Assembly (NCBI GenBank): GCA_034769895.1
Contig: CM068373.1
Coordinates: 279,775,158-279,839,157 of the forward strand
Reading direction: 5' to 3'
Source: Magicicada septendecula
Taxonomy: Eukaryota > Arthropoda > Insecta > Hemiptera > Cicadidae
Length of the DNA: 64,000 bases
In this document: piece by piece, positions 33,359 through 45,338 of the stretch
Numbering within the stretch: the stretch's first letter is position 1
Layout: each line of letters starts with the position of its first letter
The notes under the pieces: model-generated
What the model was told of the DNA's origin: nothing
What the model saw: the letters and a program-made list of their open reading frames with translations, nothing else
The model's database searches: none
Position numbers and translations under genes: made by a program

Positions 33359-33502
33359 AAGGTAAAACTTTACGTTTTTACTTATAAAAAACTTTGTGTT
33401 CCGAGTCGTCAATATTATAGTGATATTTAGTTAAGTAACGGACACGTCATGGACAACGAAATCCAAGAAAAATAAATAGTCATTTAAATAGTTAAATTAA
33501 CA

Positions 33503-34654
33503 ATGGCAGAAAGTAATAATAGTCTGGAAATGGACAATACAGACACGGAATCCATTTTATTAGAAAGACATGCTAGCTCAACACCTAAAGCAGTTGAAAA
33601 TAAAATCTCGTTAGAAGATTTATTCACGTTAATTAGTGACAAATTTGAACAACAGAATATTAAATTTGAAGACAAATTCAACCAAATGAATAGTACATTT
33701 AATGTAAAGTTAGACAGTTTCGTCATAACAAATGAGCTCAAGAAACAAAACAATTTGAAAAACGTAAAATTAGATCAAGTAGAGGAGAAATTAGACAAGA
33801 GAATTAATGAGATACAGTTAGAAAATAAGAGTAGAGAAATAGACAAATTAAATAGAAACAAAGAGGACAAGGTAAGTAGTAGTGGAAATGATGATAAAAT
33901 AAATAAAAATATAGTAATAGGAGATAATAGTGTGGATGTTGGTAGTAATAATGAGGTTTTATGGGGAATAGAATATAATAATGATGGAATGATTGTGTGT
34001 TTTGAAGGGTTAAAGAGAGTATGTAGAGAGAGAATAATTGTAAAAGAATTGCAGGGGTTAGATTTTTTCCTTAATGGTGTATTTGGGGGTGATATACATG
34101 TTTTTAGGAAGGACGAGAGTGCCTTCGATGTAGATTTTGGAGACAAAAGGTCTGCAAATAGTTGTCCCTGGATTTTTTGTGCACCTGATAGGTGGTGCGA
34201 GAATAAAGTTGTAGTGCCCTATGCAAATGTAGAGAGAGAGAATGTAGCTTGGTGTGATAGTGAGAGATATTGTGAGAGAAAAAGAGAAGTAGAGATTTTT
34301 AAGATATGTAGAGATTATGAAGAGTTTGTAGAAAGGTTAGGTGGAGAGGGAAGTGAAAATAATAGCAAGTACTTACCTTGTATTGAAACTGAGTTAGTAG
34401 GAGATTATGTTGATAACAATGATAATATAACTTACCTGATTATGACTAATTACACTAAGGGTGACTGGACCATACCGAATGTTGACAAGTTTTATGATAT
34501 AGTAATGTGGAGTAATCCTGCAGAGTATTACTATGGTATAATGGACAAAACAAATTTAAATAGTTATTATATTACAAAAGATGATATAATGTACTTAATT
34601 AAAAATGAGTTATGTATACGTAAGATAAGACTATTATTTGACGATGGAGGCTAA
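33503..34654 (+). CDS. E1 Gag-like protein (383 aa)
   Basis: It starts MAESNNS, like the E2 (MAANND) and E3 (MANNSE) proteins. Residues 30-115 are charged and probably coiled coil. Residues 150-175 hold NDGMIVCFEGLKRVC, shared with E3. The end RKIRLLFDDGG matches the ends of the E2 and E3 frames. No zinc knuckle, protease or polymerase motif is visible. I infer a Gag role from its position after the primer site. The second half could instead derive from another part of the ancestral polyprotein. The frame is intact. Confidence 0.65.
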   Translation: MAESNNSLEMDNTDTESILLERHASSTPKAVENKISLEDLFTLISDKFEQQNIKFEDKFNQMNSTFNVKLDSFVITNELKKQNNLKNVKLDQVEEKLDKRINEIQLENKSREIDKLNRNKEDKVSSSGNDDKINKNIVIGDNSVDVGSNNEVLWGIEYNNDGMIVCFEGLKRVCRERIIVKELQGLDFFLNGVFGGDIHVFRKDESAFDVDFGDKRSANSCPWIFCAPDRWCENKVVVPYANVERENVAWCDSERYCERKREVEIFKICRDYEEFVERLGGEGSENNSKYLPCIETELVGDYVDNNDNITYLIMTNYTKGDWTIPNVDKFYDIVMWSNPAEYYYGIMDKTNLNSYYITKDDIMYLIKNELCIRKIRLLFDDGG

Positions 34655-34659
34655 TTATT

Positions 34660-35930
34660 CTAATTGTGTTTATGAACATTTAATTATGTGAACAGTGTTT
34701 TTCAGGATGGACTGTTTATGACTGATTTTGGTAAACGATTAATTGATAATGTGGATTGTATATTTTTTGTGTATTAATGTCAGTGTAGTTGTGTATTTTT
34801 GCTGTTGTGTATTTTATGTATTTTTTATGTAAACTATGTACTGTGGAATTTTAAATAATTAAATTTGATGATTTTAAATGATATTATGAGAGTCAGATTC
34901 TAATGGTTAATAAATGAAGCAGGTAATATATTTGGATAGATTTGTATGTTGAGAGGTATTGTTGTTAGTAGGTAAGTGATGAATTTTCTAGTAGTATATT
35001 AAGGTGAAATGTTGTAAAAGAGTTTGGGTAATAATTATAAATAAGGGCATTGGAGTTAGTTAAATAGAGTTAATGGGAGTTAGTGAAAATAAAGTGTTGA
35101 GATACTGATAATATATAAAGAGGTGTTAGATATTTTAGGGACACAGTAGTTAGTGATTATATGTAGGGGTGAGTAATGTGAATGGTATATATATATTTGT
35201 TGATGGTGATATTTTGTAATAAGGGTATTGGTGTAGGGAGTCCGCAATGAAAGGTGTTGGGACAGGAAGGGCCCGTTGTGTGCCGGAAAGGGTTATCTGA
35301 AAGGGTCAGGAACCAATGAGGGAATGAGTTGGTAAGTGGGAACACACATACTAGTACAAAAAATTAGCGGTGCCAGAGGTTTTAAATGGGATTTGTGAAG
35401 GGGGTTATTATAGAGATATTGGTGTCATAATATGTTAATGGTTAGAAGCGGTTGTTAGTAGTAAAAAAGAGGTGAGTAAGGTTAGGTTGACAAATGCCAA
35501 AATAAGATATAGAGAATAATGAATAATAGAGAGTCACCCAAACTAGTAAGGTTAAAAGGGTTAGAAAAAGGAAAATTCATGGTAGCAAGGTAATTGTAAC
35601 AGAAAGGTAAGGATAAATTTGAAATTTTTGTATAGAATCTAATGAATGTTAAATAACTAAAAGTTAATACAGAATGGTTGATAGTAATGATGTGATAAAG
35701 TTTTGGTACAAGTCATGTAAATGTAAATTGTTTAATGTAAATGTAACAATGTTAATGTGTAATGTCTAATGTTCTATGATGTTTTATTGTTATTGGTAAC
35801 GACGGTAACAAATGTTAAAGAATAGTAGATGTTAAATGTTGAAAATATAAGTGTACCAATGAAGTTGAGCAAAATATAGTATGATACCAGTTACAAAATA
35901 GATATAGTGATCGAAATTTTAAAAATTTTA
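34660..35930 (+). other. E1 non-coding interior shared with E3
   Basis: T/G-rich sequence without frames. It matches the complement of E3 at about 51300-52600 (for example GGTGTCATAATATGTTAATG in both), so it is part of the family and not random flank. Confidence 0.6.
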
Positions 35931-35934
35931 ATTT

Positions 35935-38300
35935 ATCGATCAAGTGGCACATTCACACACTCGAGTCGACGGACACAAGCCCGAGTCATAAATAATGACG
36001 AATTAGGGACACGTCAGACCCGACGCCAGTGCGAAGACAAGGAAAAAACGTCTGTGTACACGACACAATAAGAATTTAAGGAACGTCGTTGACAGCTCAA
36101 AGTTCGTTACAATTTACAACACCTAGCGAACGAAACAAAGACTTCGTCCAGCTGCCTAGTTACGCAGAAATGAAATGGAACGCCTGCTGTGGGGGTGAGT
36201 TGTAACGAGCACAAATATGAAAGGCTTCACCCAGATACAAAGGAGTACAGAGAATTTCGACAAACATATAAACAATAGAACGTAAACTGAGTGAATACTG
36301 AAAGTATACCCTGCACAGCATGAAAACAAACTATGACAGCTAACTAAAATTTACAGCTCGAAAGCGTGGGATTCGACTAGGGACGACTCCAGCGAAGGGT
36401 TGATAATCGGTGGAACGAGCGACGAGTAAATTGAACAATTGACCAGGACTCTGCAGTCTGTTAACAAAAGCTAAGGCAGAGAACCTCGACAAAGTCGAAA
36501 CAAAGGTTGACAGACAGCCGAGGGAATTGCTCTAGTTTCTAAGAATCCGTACCACGTTCATCGCATGGAATACTCCGGGGATGACGGCGACCAATCAGCG
36601 TTGGGCATCTTCTTAGAGAACTCGTGGAGAGAGTAAGAAGGGTTCAAACGACGAATCGGGAAACCGATGACGAGATCTACAGAGTAGTAGGAATTTAAAA
36701 GGACCTATCGCCAATCCGAAAGGACGTGGAAATGTAGAATTTGGCCTTATGGGTAGTATGTTTTAATAAAACTGTTTGCAAGGACGCGGAGCGGCAGTCA
36801 GTTAAGAAGTCAGAAGTCAGTTAATAAGTCAGAAGTCTATAAGTCAGTCTATAAGTAAATACGACTGTAAGACAGTTGGTTATAGTCGGAGCGGTAATAC
36901 AGTTAGTAATCGAAATAGTTTGCGCGACTTACCAAACTTTTAATTCGATGAACTCGTAACCGTGTCGCAGTCATAAGTGAACTTAGATATACGATACGAT
37001 CTCAATTACACAAAAGTCTGTTCGACAATTGTATGTGTTCTGATAAACTACAGTGCGTACGTGTCTTAAAACGACGACCGACACGCAACATAATAACACG
37101 TGATTAACATTCTAAAAGTATAACAGTGGGTGACAATTCAAACACTAATACATCATAATGATTCGCTATGTTGAACATTTGTACTGAATGAACTATACCA
37201 AACACAATCGCGCACACAGAATACATTACGCCCAAAATAGATGAAACAGTTAACTATGAACATGCACTCAGCAAGCTATAAGAGTAATTCATCTTAATGA
37301 CGACATAGACATTTGAACACTTGAACTCAAACACACGACACCAGTGGGGAGTACGACAACACAATACACATAACGAGAGTGAAGTGAAGTGAAGTGTTCT
37401 CCAATTAATAGTGATTAGGATGTGCGACGGGTCCACCACCAGATGTCATCCTACGCCGATGGAATGTTGGATAAACCCTTTTGCAAGATAAGCTTTTATG
37501 TTTATTAAATCTTAGTAATATATATACTACTGCACTGTCTCATCTTTTCAAAGAACAACTCCCGAGAGATTATATAAAGTTATATAAATCATAAATCTAT
37601 AAAGTAATTTTAAAGTAATTTATCATCTGAGCATAATGAACGCATTTAGATAGGGATAACATATATTTGATTGTTTATTGTTTGTATATGTATATTATTT
37701 GTTGTATTTGAATGTACCGTTTGTTTGTGTTTTCAGGAAACAACGTACGGATATTATTGTATTTTGTTATTATGTGTCTTTAAAATATGTATTTTGCAGG
37801 ACATAGTAACTTACTTAACTAACAATATAATAAATAAGTAATTATTTTATATTGAAATCTTGCGTTCATTATTGCAAATTAACCTTGATTATTAATTTAT
37901 CTCATTCTAAGCATTTTCACTAAGAGTCTCAAAGTTATGCTAGTTATCAATGGACACAACCAAATCGACCATTGAAATGTCCGATTAATAGGCTCATACA
38001 ATCATATTGATGTGACAACTGTGTAGAGTCTAGTCCGACAAATATAAGTTATTTCATACATGTATTAACATTAACGTCAAGTATAACTCTGTTTGAATAC
38101 GTACCATTAGTACACGAAGTTAATTAGCACCAATTTACTAATTCATAATTGGATAATTCAATAATACTCATAATTAGCATAATTACGCTCAATATAAATG
38201 GCACGGCAAACATAATTACTCAATTAATTGCCAATTCCATTTATATACACCAAATGTAAATGGCTCCCAAAGAACATGGGGCATAACAAGGTTAATTAGA
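35935..38300. other. 2.4-kb block present in E1 but not E3
   Basis: E1 and E3 align on either side of this block, which is absent from E3. GC is higher and there are no long frames. On the minus strand TGGTGGACCCGTCGC near 37440 resembles a primer site beside an LTR end, so it may be a fragment of another LTR element; boundaries are uncertain. Confidence 0.4.
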
Positions 38301-38677
38301 GTCAAAGTTTGCTAAATAGATAAATGATTATAAGTTGAGTAATAAAATTTGAAGAATAATAAACTTGTCTGCCATAGTAGTTGTAAGTGGAATTTGTAGA
38401 AATAATTAGGTGAAGGTGTTTTGGGGAATATTAAAGAATTATTATGTATTGTGTTAGTTGTAGGAATATCTATATTTTTCTCTTATAAAGAAGAGATTGA
38501 GTTTGGTGGTGGTAAAAGAATATATATTTTGAAGTCTAGTTGTTGTTATGTTGAACTTTTAAATTAGAACAAACCAATGCCCCAAACACAAACCAATGCA
38601 TCTAAAAGGAAACATATCAGTTGTAGATATGGAAATATATTAGACCACTATTTTAAGTTTTGTATTCAATGTTTCAG

Positions 38678-38822
38678 AGTTTTGTGGTGTTGTGACCGCG
38701 GTCCTGGGCTGGCTGGAGCGTCAGAACAGGAGCGTAGAGTGCCTCATGGCCTTATGGTGTAGGGATCTCTCCGGAGAAGTCCAGTAAGGTCAGAGGGTGC
38801 GATCAACATCATTGGACCAAGG
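38678..38822 (+). other. E1 candidate internal exon
   Basis: Preceded by TTCAATGTTTCAG and followed by G|GTAAGTG. The block is conserved in E3 (50783-50928, minus) at nearly the same length with both splice signals. Could belong to a spliced RNA using the LTR donor at 32224. Confidence 0.4.
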
Positions 38823-38920
38823 GTAAGTGATGACAAATTTTTATATAGTAACGTTACAGGGGGTTGTGGTGACATATCTAGACTGATCCTTTTAGGAAAG
38901 TGTGAATTTGTGTGAATGAG

Positions 38921-38962
38921 TCAATGAAAGTTTTTGTGTCTCGACACAAAATCTTTCATTGA
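38921..38962 (+). promoter_or_regulatory. E1 hairpin adjoining the polypurine tract
   Basis: Two 20-nt arms (38921-38940, 38943-38962) pair with one internal pyrimidine mismatch; the apical loop reads CTCG when closed by GTGT/ACAC. Counterparts with changed but paired sequences lie at the same place in E2 and E3. Confidence 0.75.
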
Positions 38963-38969
38963 GGGGGTT
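38961..38969 (+). promoter_or_regulatory. E1 polypurine tract
   Basis: GAGGGGGTT directly before the 3' LTR, the usual plus-strand DNA primer site. Confidence 0.75.
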
Positions 38970-39374
38970 TGTAACAGTACATAATGACCCAATACTGTAA
39001 TTATGGGATATGAAGGTATTTTTCCAATGTTTTATTGTATAATTATCAAATACAGAATGGTTAGGTTCATTGTCCCTATATACGAAGGAACAAAGCAGAT
39101 TCAGTAAGAGTACCATGCCAAGGTCACCGTTGGACGTGCAAGAGCCGGTCAAGGACATGGCGGTGTTTGTGACGAATGACTTTAAATATGCATTGTGATT
39201 GGACAATAACACTGTTCCGTCATAACAAAAAACAATGACGCACTGACTACAACGCATGTAACTAGGCGTTGTCCTGTATGACAAAGCTTGATGACGTAAA
39301 AATGCACACACACAAGCGCAAATTTACATTTGCCTCTGTCTCAATTCAACGTAGTTCTTCAAAGGGTCAGCAGC
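38970..39374 (+). repeat. E1 3' LTR, first part
   Basis: Matches 31085-31489 with few differences. Interrupted after CAGC by E2. Confidence 0.88.
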
Positions 39375-40551
39375 TGTAACTCTTCGATTATTTACGGACA
39401 AATTATATGACTCGGGTCCCTAGTTCGGGGCCAAATGTAACTCTACGCATTACATTACAAAATTATAATTATATTTATCTCTTACCTTCGGGTTTTTTAC
39501 TCCAAGGGTCGTTCAGACGAAACTGCTGCAAAAAGGGATTATTTGGATTTGATATAGGCAAAGATCAAATACACCGTTTGTGCTAAAACAAATTGCCTCC
39601 GATTTATTATTCAAAATAACTACTTCGTCTCCCTTTCATGACATTTAAATTAAATACTTGTAGAAGGAGCAACAATTTGTAAAATCAAATATAGTCACAA
39701 ATATTTCTTAATTAACTAGCTTATGACACTACGATATACCTCCACTATTTATTATCTGCAATGAACCAGTACGTGCTTTAGCTACACACTCACACACATT
39801 CGTTCTTTGATTTTATCGTTCTATTTAAACCCCACTTCGAGATCTCTGATGTACATCTTAGATTTATATTTATTTATGTTGAATTATACTCTGGGGAAAA
39901 AAAAAAAAAGGAAAATAATCTTGTTTAAAACTCAGTTAATACTTAACGTCTGAAGAACTCCGCTGTTTTGCACCTCTGCTGTGAATGCACTGTTTAACAC
40001 ACCATAATTTAGTCAAGACACTGTTTAACCGCGGTACTGTTATTGCTTATTTCAAATTAAGTTGATGCGCCACTATTACTCTAGTTCACTTTTAAATAGC
40101 ATTTAGTGTTGTTTTGTCGGCCGACATATATTTTCGAACACTTAGCTCGCTTAGGTTGGCCGGGCGGCCCGGTGTCACAACTGGCACTGGCGTTAGTTTG
40201 CTAAATTGCATACAGTGTTTTTTGGTCACGTGATCGTGCATATGTGCTCCCATTGGTGCTATTGAAAGAGCGCCTTAGCAGAGGCGGGAAGGTGAGCAAT
40301 GTTTTTGCCGCCTGGCGCAATGTGCAGTTACATACTCTCTTTCGTAATTCACGGCTGAGGCGCAGGTTGATGTTATTTCACCATCGGTCTGCGTTGCATG
40401 AGTGCGGAGACAAAACATAGACGTTTTTTCTGCAATAAACACAGCCTATCTGGTTGACTAACTTGGGGTTCTACAAGGGTGAACAATGACTGTATAGAGA
40501 ATGTAATTTTAAAAAAATGTTATCTTGGCCCTACAATCTCGTACCGTTACA
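39375..40551 (-). repeat. E2 3' LTR
   Basis: Same length as the other copy and nearly identical. In minus orientation it follows the polypurine tract. A splice-donor-like GTAAGA lies near its right-hand end on the minus strand, as in the other copy. Confidence 0.9.
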
Positions 40552-40600
40552 ATACCCCCCCAATAAGAGATTGAAGGCCGGAGCGTTCAAACTCTTATTG
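40552..40600 (-). promoter_or_regulatory. E2 polypurine tract and hairpin
   Basis: Minus strand: hairpin arms 40600-40583 and 40578-40561 with loop TCCG, then GGGGGGG next to the LTR. The stem sequence differs from E1 and E3 at many positions but remains paired, with the pyrimidine mismatch at the same level. Confidence 0.75.
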
Positions 40601-40840
40601 CCTAGATCTAAGAGGATCAGTGAGGATATGGCGCCGCAACCCCCCTGAACACTCTACTACATCATGGGTTCTTACCCCCCTAGTCTGGCGACTGCGACAG
40701 CACCCATCCGATCTTACTGGACTTCTCTGTTCGAGATCCCAACACCGAAAAATCGAACAGATACCCGACCCAGTATCGCCGACTTTATAACATGGAATTA
40801 AAAATTGACAAACGGCTTTCCATCCCTCCATATCCCACAT
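40595..40840 (-). other. E2 conserved pre-PPT block
   Basis: An 81-residue frame (CWDLEQRSPVRSDG, GGLRRHILTDPLRS). Parts of the nucleotide sequence recur before the tract of E1 (SPVRSEG in one frame) and E3. It may be a remnant of a 3' gene; the frame is not kept open in E1 or E3, so coding is doubtful. Confidence 0.35.
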
Positions 40841-40849
40841 CTGATTTGT

Positions 40850-42600
40850 TTCCTCTTAGCCATACTGGTTCATTGACAACGTACTGGCTCATTTTATATT
40901 ATAGACCCTAAAGAATAATATTAATAAAACAATATTGGTTTACAATGATACACATAAATTCCAGTTAAATTGAATAATATTCCCCATACAATGTTGCCCA
41001 TCCAAAATAACACCTTAATTACACAAAATGACATTAACTCCATTTATACTTAGTTACTATAAAATTTTTTTTTTTTTTTTTTTTTTTTTATATATATATA
41101 CCTATATACCCCCCTTTCAATCCCTTAACCCCTGATACCCGTTACATTTGAATGTGGTCTGCACGAGGCTTCTTGGCCTTTTTCAGCCTCATCCTCGCCG
41201 TAACCCACATCTCCCTCGTGACCTGTAACTGGGTCACCGCCCATCCACACTCACTATTACCCCCCCCTAGACTGTGGCGTCTAGTTGCTTTCACAAGGAC
41301 TGATGCGGAAGGGGTGGACATTTTTTTCTTTTATTCCACCCCCATCCTTGCTTCGGCGTTACAATAAAATTCGGTATACATATAACCTACTATTTTTTAT
41401 TTGTACACCCCTAATGGACTACCACCCCTATCTGGGTGAAAATAGACCTGTTCCAAAATTTGGTAGATTCCCCAAAAAAATAACCCCCCTACTAAATCTA
41501 ACAAACCACCGGGTTGACAAAATAAAACAAACCACAAGCCGGTTATATCAAGTAAAATTTATGATTTGCCACAATTAACTACTTTCACGGTCATGGTCCG
41601 GTGAGGTCATGACCGCACTTAGGTGGGGAATCTACAGTTAAAACATAAAATATAAATTGGCATTGATACAAGTTACGTGGATAGCAGTATATACATCTTA
41701 TTTTCCAGACACTATCTCATCCTGAACATTTTCCATCAATTGTCAGTGTTAAATAAATGTTTTAATCATTATTGGCATCAATTAGCATTTAATTTATAAT
41801 TCCAATTTGAATTTAAATGAAAATAAAGTTAAGTTCATTGTTAAAAATCGTTTCTATTAATTTTATTACTGAATTAGTTTAATTGTCTTTAATTTACTTT
41901 AATTAATTCAATTAATCTCAAAAGTTACAGTAATTGCCTCATTATTATTTGGTCTGTAAAAAAATTTAATTTCAATTCTCTTCTATCACAATAAGGTTTT
42001 ACTTCAGATGCTGATTCAGCAGACTACATTTTTTGTTATTGTCACCAAGCGTGACTACAGACCTTAGTCTCAACATACCACACCTGTTTATATAAACACT
42101 AGTCTGCAAGACTCACATAGTATAAACATTCTGGTTACATCATGTACTGGCATATATACTTCCTGCAAAATTTTCCTTCTATAAATCTTTTTATTAACAT
42201 ATCTATCAAAATCTCTTTCTTGCAATTCGAACCAAATATAATTTTAATTCACCTTTCAATTATTATTACCTTTCAATTACAGTTTCTATTTAATACTATT
42301 ATCTCAATACCATTATTATTATTATTACACTCTTTTCACACCTGTAAACATTTTATTCTGATTAGTATTATGAACTTTATACTTACAATCCACTTATTGA
42401 CATGAATACAAAATACACACCACACACACACCAATATCTCCGTGTAACCTCTGAAACATTTAACAACAATGTTATTTCATACAAACAATTCAACATTTTA
42501 TAATACATACAATTACTTTCACTACACATGTATTTACAACTCTTCAACAATAATTATTCAGTTGTGTCACACTTCAGTATCAAAATTCAGCTAGGTCATT
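40850..42600 (-). other. E2 non-coding interior
   Basis: AT-rich with a T-run at about 41067-41089 and a TA repeat beside it; no frames above 97 residues. Corresponds in position to the non-coding stretch of E1 and E3. Confidence 0.5.
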
Positions 42601-42639
42601 ACCATATATTGACATATTTATATTGTTCGTTTATACATT

Positions 42640-43983
42640 TCAACCTCCATCGTCAAAAATTAATCGGGGTTTCACATAACAATTTTCAATTTTATTTACA
42701 TTCTGTATACGGTTATCTTGTGTTTTGTAACCATACAATTTCTGTTTATTCCTTTTACCATAATAATCATATACTAAGTCAACATTGAGTACATCGGTTA
42801 AGTCTCCATCAGTAATATTCATTATCAAGTCAGTTATTTTTTCATCATAAGATAAATTATTATTGTTTGAACATGTATCATCAAAATAATCTTCATTCTC
42901 TATTTTAACAGGTAAGTATTTCGTCTCTAACATCTCTCTCAACTCATTATAATTTCTCTTTACTTTGTATAACTCTGTCTCTCTTTCACTACACCATTCT
43001 ATATTTAAACTTCTCTCATCATAACACCATATCATACTTTCTCTCTCATTCCATGCAGAGGGTACAAAATTATTCAACAAAAATAAGCAACTCAAATCTT
43101 TCACTAATAAGGGTCTCTTGCTCTCCAATACTAACAATTTTGAACACTCTGGTTCATCACAAATAAGGGGAAAATTTACCCCCTGCCCTACACATTCATC
43201 TACTTTTTCTAATTCAACAACACTAATTATTACTTCATTACAACTTATCATTTTCTCACTCTCACTTACTGTTTCACTATCTATTTTCAACGTATCACTT
43301 TCTGATACCACCCTTTCAATCACATTACCATTTTCAATATCATTGTTACTATTTATCTTACTCTCTACTACCACGTTTTTACACATATCATTATAATTAT
43401 CATCTGTTTTATACTCAAAATTTTCAGTTACCTTTTGTATTTGTTTCTCAATTTGTTCTTTAAATGTATTAAAACATTCATTCGTCTGTTGTTTCATATC
43501 ATATAAACACTCATCAAATTTTGTATTCATTTCACATAAACGCTTATCCAATTTTTGGTCAATATTATTTATATCGCCCTTTAACTCATGGAACTTAACA
43601 TCACTTCCATCAAAACGACTATTTATAATGTCAAATTTACTATTCTGTTCATTGAATTTTAACTCTAACATTGTTTGTATCATTTTAAACATTTCGTAAT
43701 TGTCGTCAGACTTTTTATTTTGGATAGGTGTCACTAGATTTTCTATTTTGTCGTCAGTGATGCCGACTTCATTGTCATTATTTTTATTTTCTCTATTTGA
43801 TTTTGGGGTCGTTTGGATCCCCGAATCATCTGTAACATTTATTTCATTTGTAATATCTGGTTTTATTTTATTGTCCTGACTCCCATCTGGAGTCGAGTGG
43901 ACCTCAATATTATGCATAATAGCCGATTCATCAAAATTGTCAACATTAGTTACTTCATTGACATCATCATTATTCGCTGCCAT
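42640..43983 (-). CDS. E2 Gag-like protein (447 aa)
   Basis: Start chosen at the ATG giving MAANNDD, matching E1 and E3; an earlier TTG is not needed. Residues 1-90 are polar and acidic. Residues 100-200 contain repeated KFD/KLD segments with coiled-coil character. The C-terminal part has aromatic and charged patches and ends KPRLIFDDGG. No CCHC knuckle or enzyme motif is visible. The frame is intact, consistent with a young element. Role inferred from position. Confidence 0.65.
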   Translation of the reverse strand: MAANNDDVNEVTNVDNFDESAIMHNIEVHSTPDGSQDNKIKPDITNEINVTDDSGIQTTPKSNRENKNNDNEVGITDDKIENLVTPIQNKKSDDNYEMFKMIQTMLELKFNEQNSKFDIINSRFDGSDVKFHELKGDINNIDQKLDKRLCEMNTKFDECLYDMKQQTNECFNTFKEQIEKQIQKVTENFEYKTDDNYNDMCKNVVVESKINSNNDIENGNVIERVVSESDTLKIDSETVSESEKMISCNEVIISVVELEKVDECVGQGVNFPLICDEPECSKLLVLESKRPLLVKDLSCLFLLNNFVPSAWNERESMIWCYDERSLNIEWCSERETELYKVKRNYNELREMLETKYLPVKIENEDYFDDTCSNNNNLSYDEKITDLIMNITDGDLTDVLNVDLVYDYYGKRNKQKLYGYKTQDNRIQNVNKIENCYVKPRLIFDDGG

Positions 43984-44141
43984 TTTATACAAGTTTATAT
44001 AATGTTACACAAGAATATTAATCTTATCCACTATTGACTTAACCCTTTTTATATTTAATTTACCAAAGCGTCCTCCCTCTCAAATAACCCTTTCTGCAGC
44101 TTAATTAGGTCTGGCGAATATAGGTTGTAACCTATACTCGC

Positions 44142-44159
44142 GTCCCTGTTCGGGCGCCA
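44142..44159 (-). promoter_or_regulatory. E2 primer-binding site, tRNA-Lys type
   Basis: Minus strand TGGCGCCCGAACAGGGAC, two bases inside the LTR. This is the exact 18-nt sequence known as complementary to the 3' end of tRNA-Lys3 in other retroelements (established knowledge). Confidence 0.9.
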
Positions 44160-44161
44160 AA

Positions 44162-45338
44162 TGTAACTCTTCGATTATTTACGGACAAATTATATGACTC
44201 GGGTCCCTAGTTCGGGGCCAAATGTAACTCTACGCATTACATTACAAAATTATAATTATATTTATCTCTTACCTTCGGGTTTTTTACTCCAAGGGTCGTT
44301 CAGACGAAACTGCTGCAAAAAGGGATTATTTGGATTTGATATAGGCAAAGATCAAATACACCGTTTGTGCTAAAACAAATTGCCTCCGATTTATTATTCA
44401 AAATAACTACTTCGTCTCCCTTTCATGACATTTAAATTAAATACTTGTAGAAGGAGCAACAATTTGTAAAATCAAATATAGTCACAAATATTTCTTAATT
44501 AACTAGCTTATGACACTACGATATACCTCCACTATTTATTATCTGCAATGAACCAGTACGTGCTTTAGCTACACACTCACACACATTCGTTCTTTGATTT
44601 TATCGTTCTATTTAAACCCCACTTCGAGATCTCTGATGTACATCTTAGATTTATATTTATTTATGTTGAATTATACTCTGGGGGAAAAAAAAAAAAGGAA
44701 AATAATCTTGTTTAAAACTCAGTTAATACTTAACGTCTGAAGAACTCCGCTGTTTTGCACCTCTGCTGTGAATGCACTGTTTAACACACCATAATTTAGT
44801 TAAGACACTGTTTAACCGCGGTACTGTTATTGCTTATTTCAAATTAAGTTGATGCGCCACTATTACTCTAGTTCACTTTTCAATAGCATTTAGTGTTGTT
44901 TTGTCGGCCGACATATATTTTCGAACACTTAGCTCGCTTAGGTTGGCCGGGCGGCCCGGTGTCACAACTGGCACTGGCGTTAGTTTGCTAAATTGCATAC
45001 AGTGTTTTTTGGTCACGTGATCGTGCATATGTGCTCCCATTGGTGCTATTGAAAGAGCGCCTTAGCAGAGGCGGGAAGGTGAGCAATGTTTTTGCCGCCT
45101 GGCGCAATGTGCAGTTACATACTCTCTTTCGTAATTCACGGCTGAGGCGCAGGTTGATGTTATTTCACCATCGGTCTGCGTTGCATGAGTGCGGAGACAA
45201 AACATAGACGCTTTTTCTGCAATAAACACAGCCTATCTGGTTGACTAACTTGGGGTTCTACAAGGGTGAACAATGACTGTATAGAGAATGTAATTTTAAA
45301 AAAATGTTATCTTGGCCCTACAATCTCGTACCGTTACA
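44162..45338 (-). repeat. E2 5' LTR
   Basis: Partner of 39375-40551. A splice-donor-like AAG|GTAAGA lies at 44272-44267 on the minus strand, about 105 nt from the LTR end. Confidence 0.9.

Larger units (their letters stand above)
32478..33428. mobile_element. Palindrome of two Penelope-like element 3' ends
   Basis: Left arm 32478-32915 and right arm 33010-33428 are inverted copies with about 94 bp of left-copy-only sequence between. Each arm encodes the end of a Penelope-type GIY-YIG endonuclease, then a hammerhead-like motif. The right arm lacks 18 bp (bounded by an AACCAC direct repeat). Inserted in the leader of E1. Inverted partial copies are known for Penelope-like elements. Confidence 0.85.
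39375..45338 (-). mobile_element. LTR retrotransposon E2 (non-autonomous) inside E1 LTR
   Basis: Two 1177-bp LTRs (39375-40551, 44162-45338) starting TGTAAC and ending GTTACA on plus; they differ at about five positions. Target duplication CAGC (39371-39374, 45339-45342). Minus orientation: primer site at 44142-44159, Gag-like frame 43983-42640, hairpin and polypurine tract at 40552-40600. No pol. It is younger than E1, which it interrupts. Confidence 0.9.

Noticed and set aside
33484..34146. Minus-strand frames over the E1 Gag-like gene
   Set aside because: Antisense shadows; the plus frame shares ends with E2 and E3.
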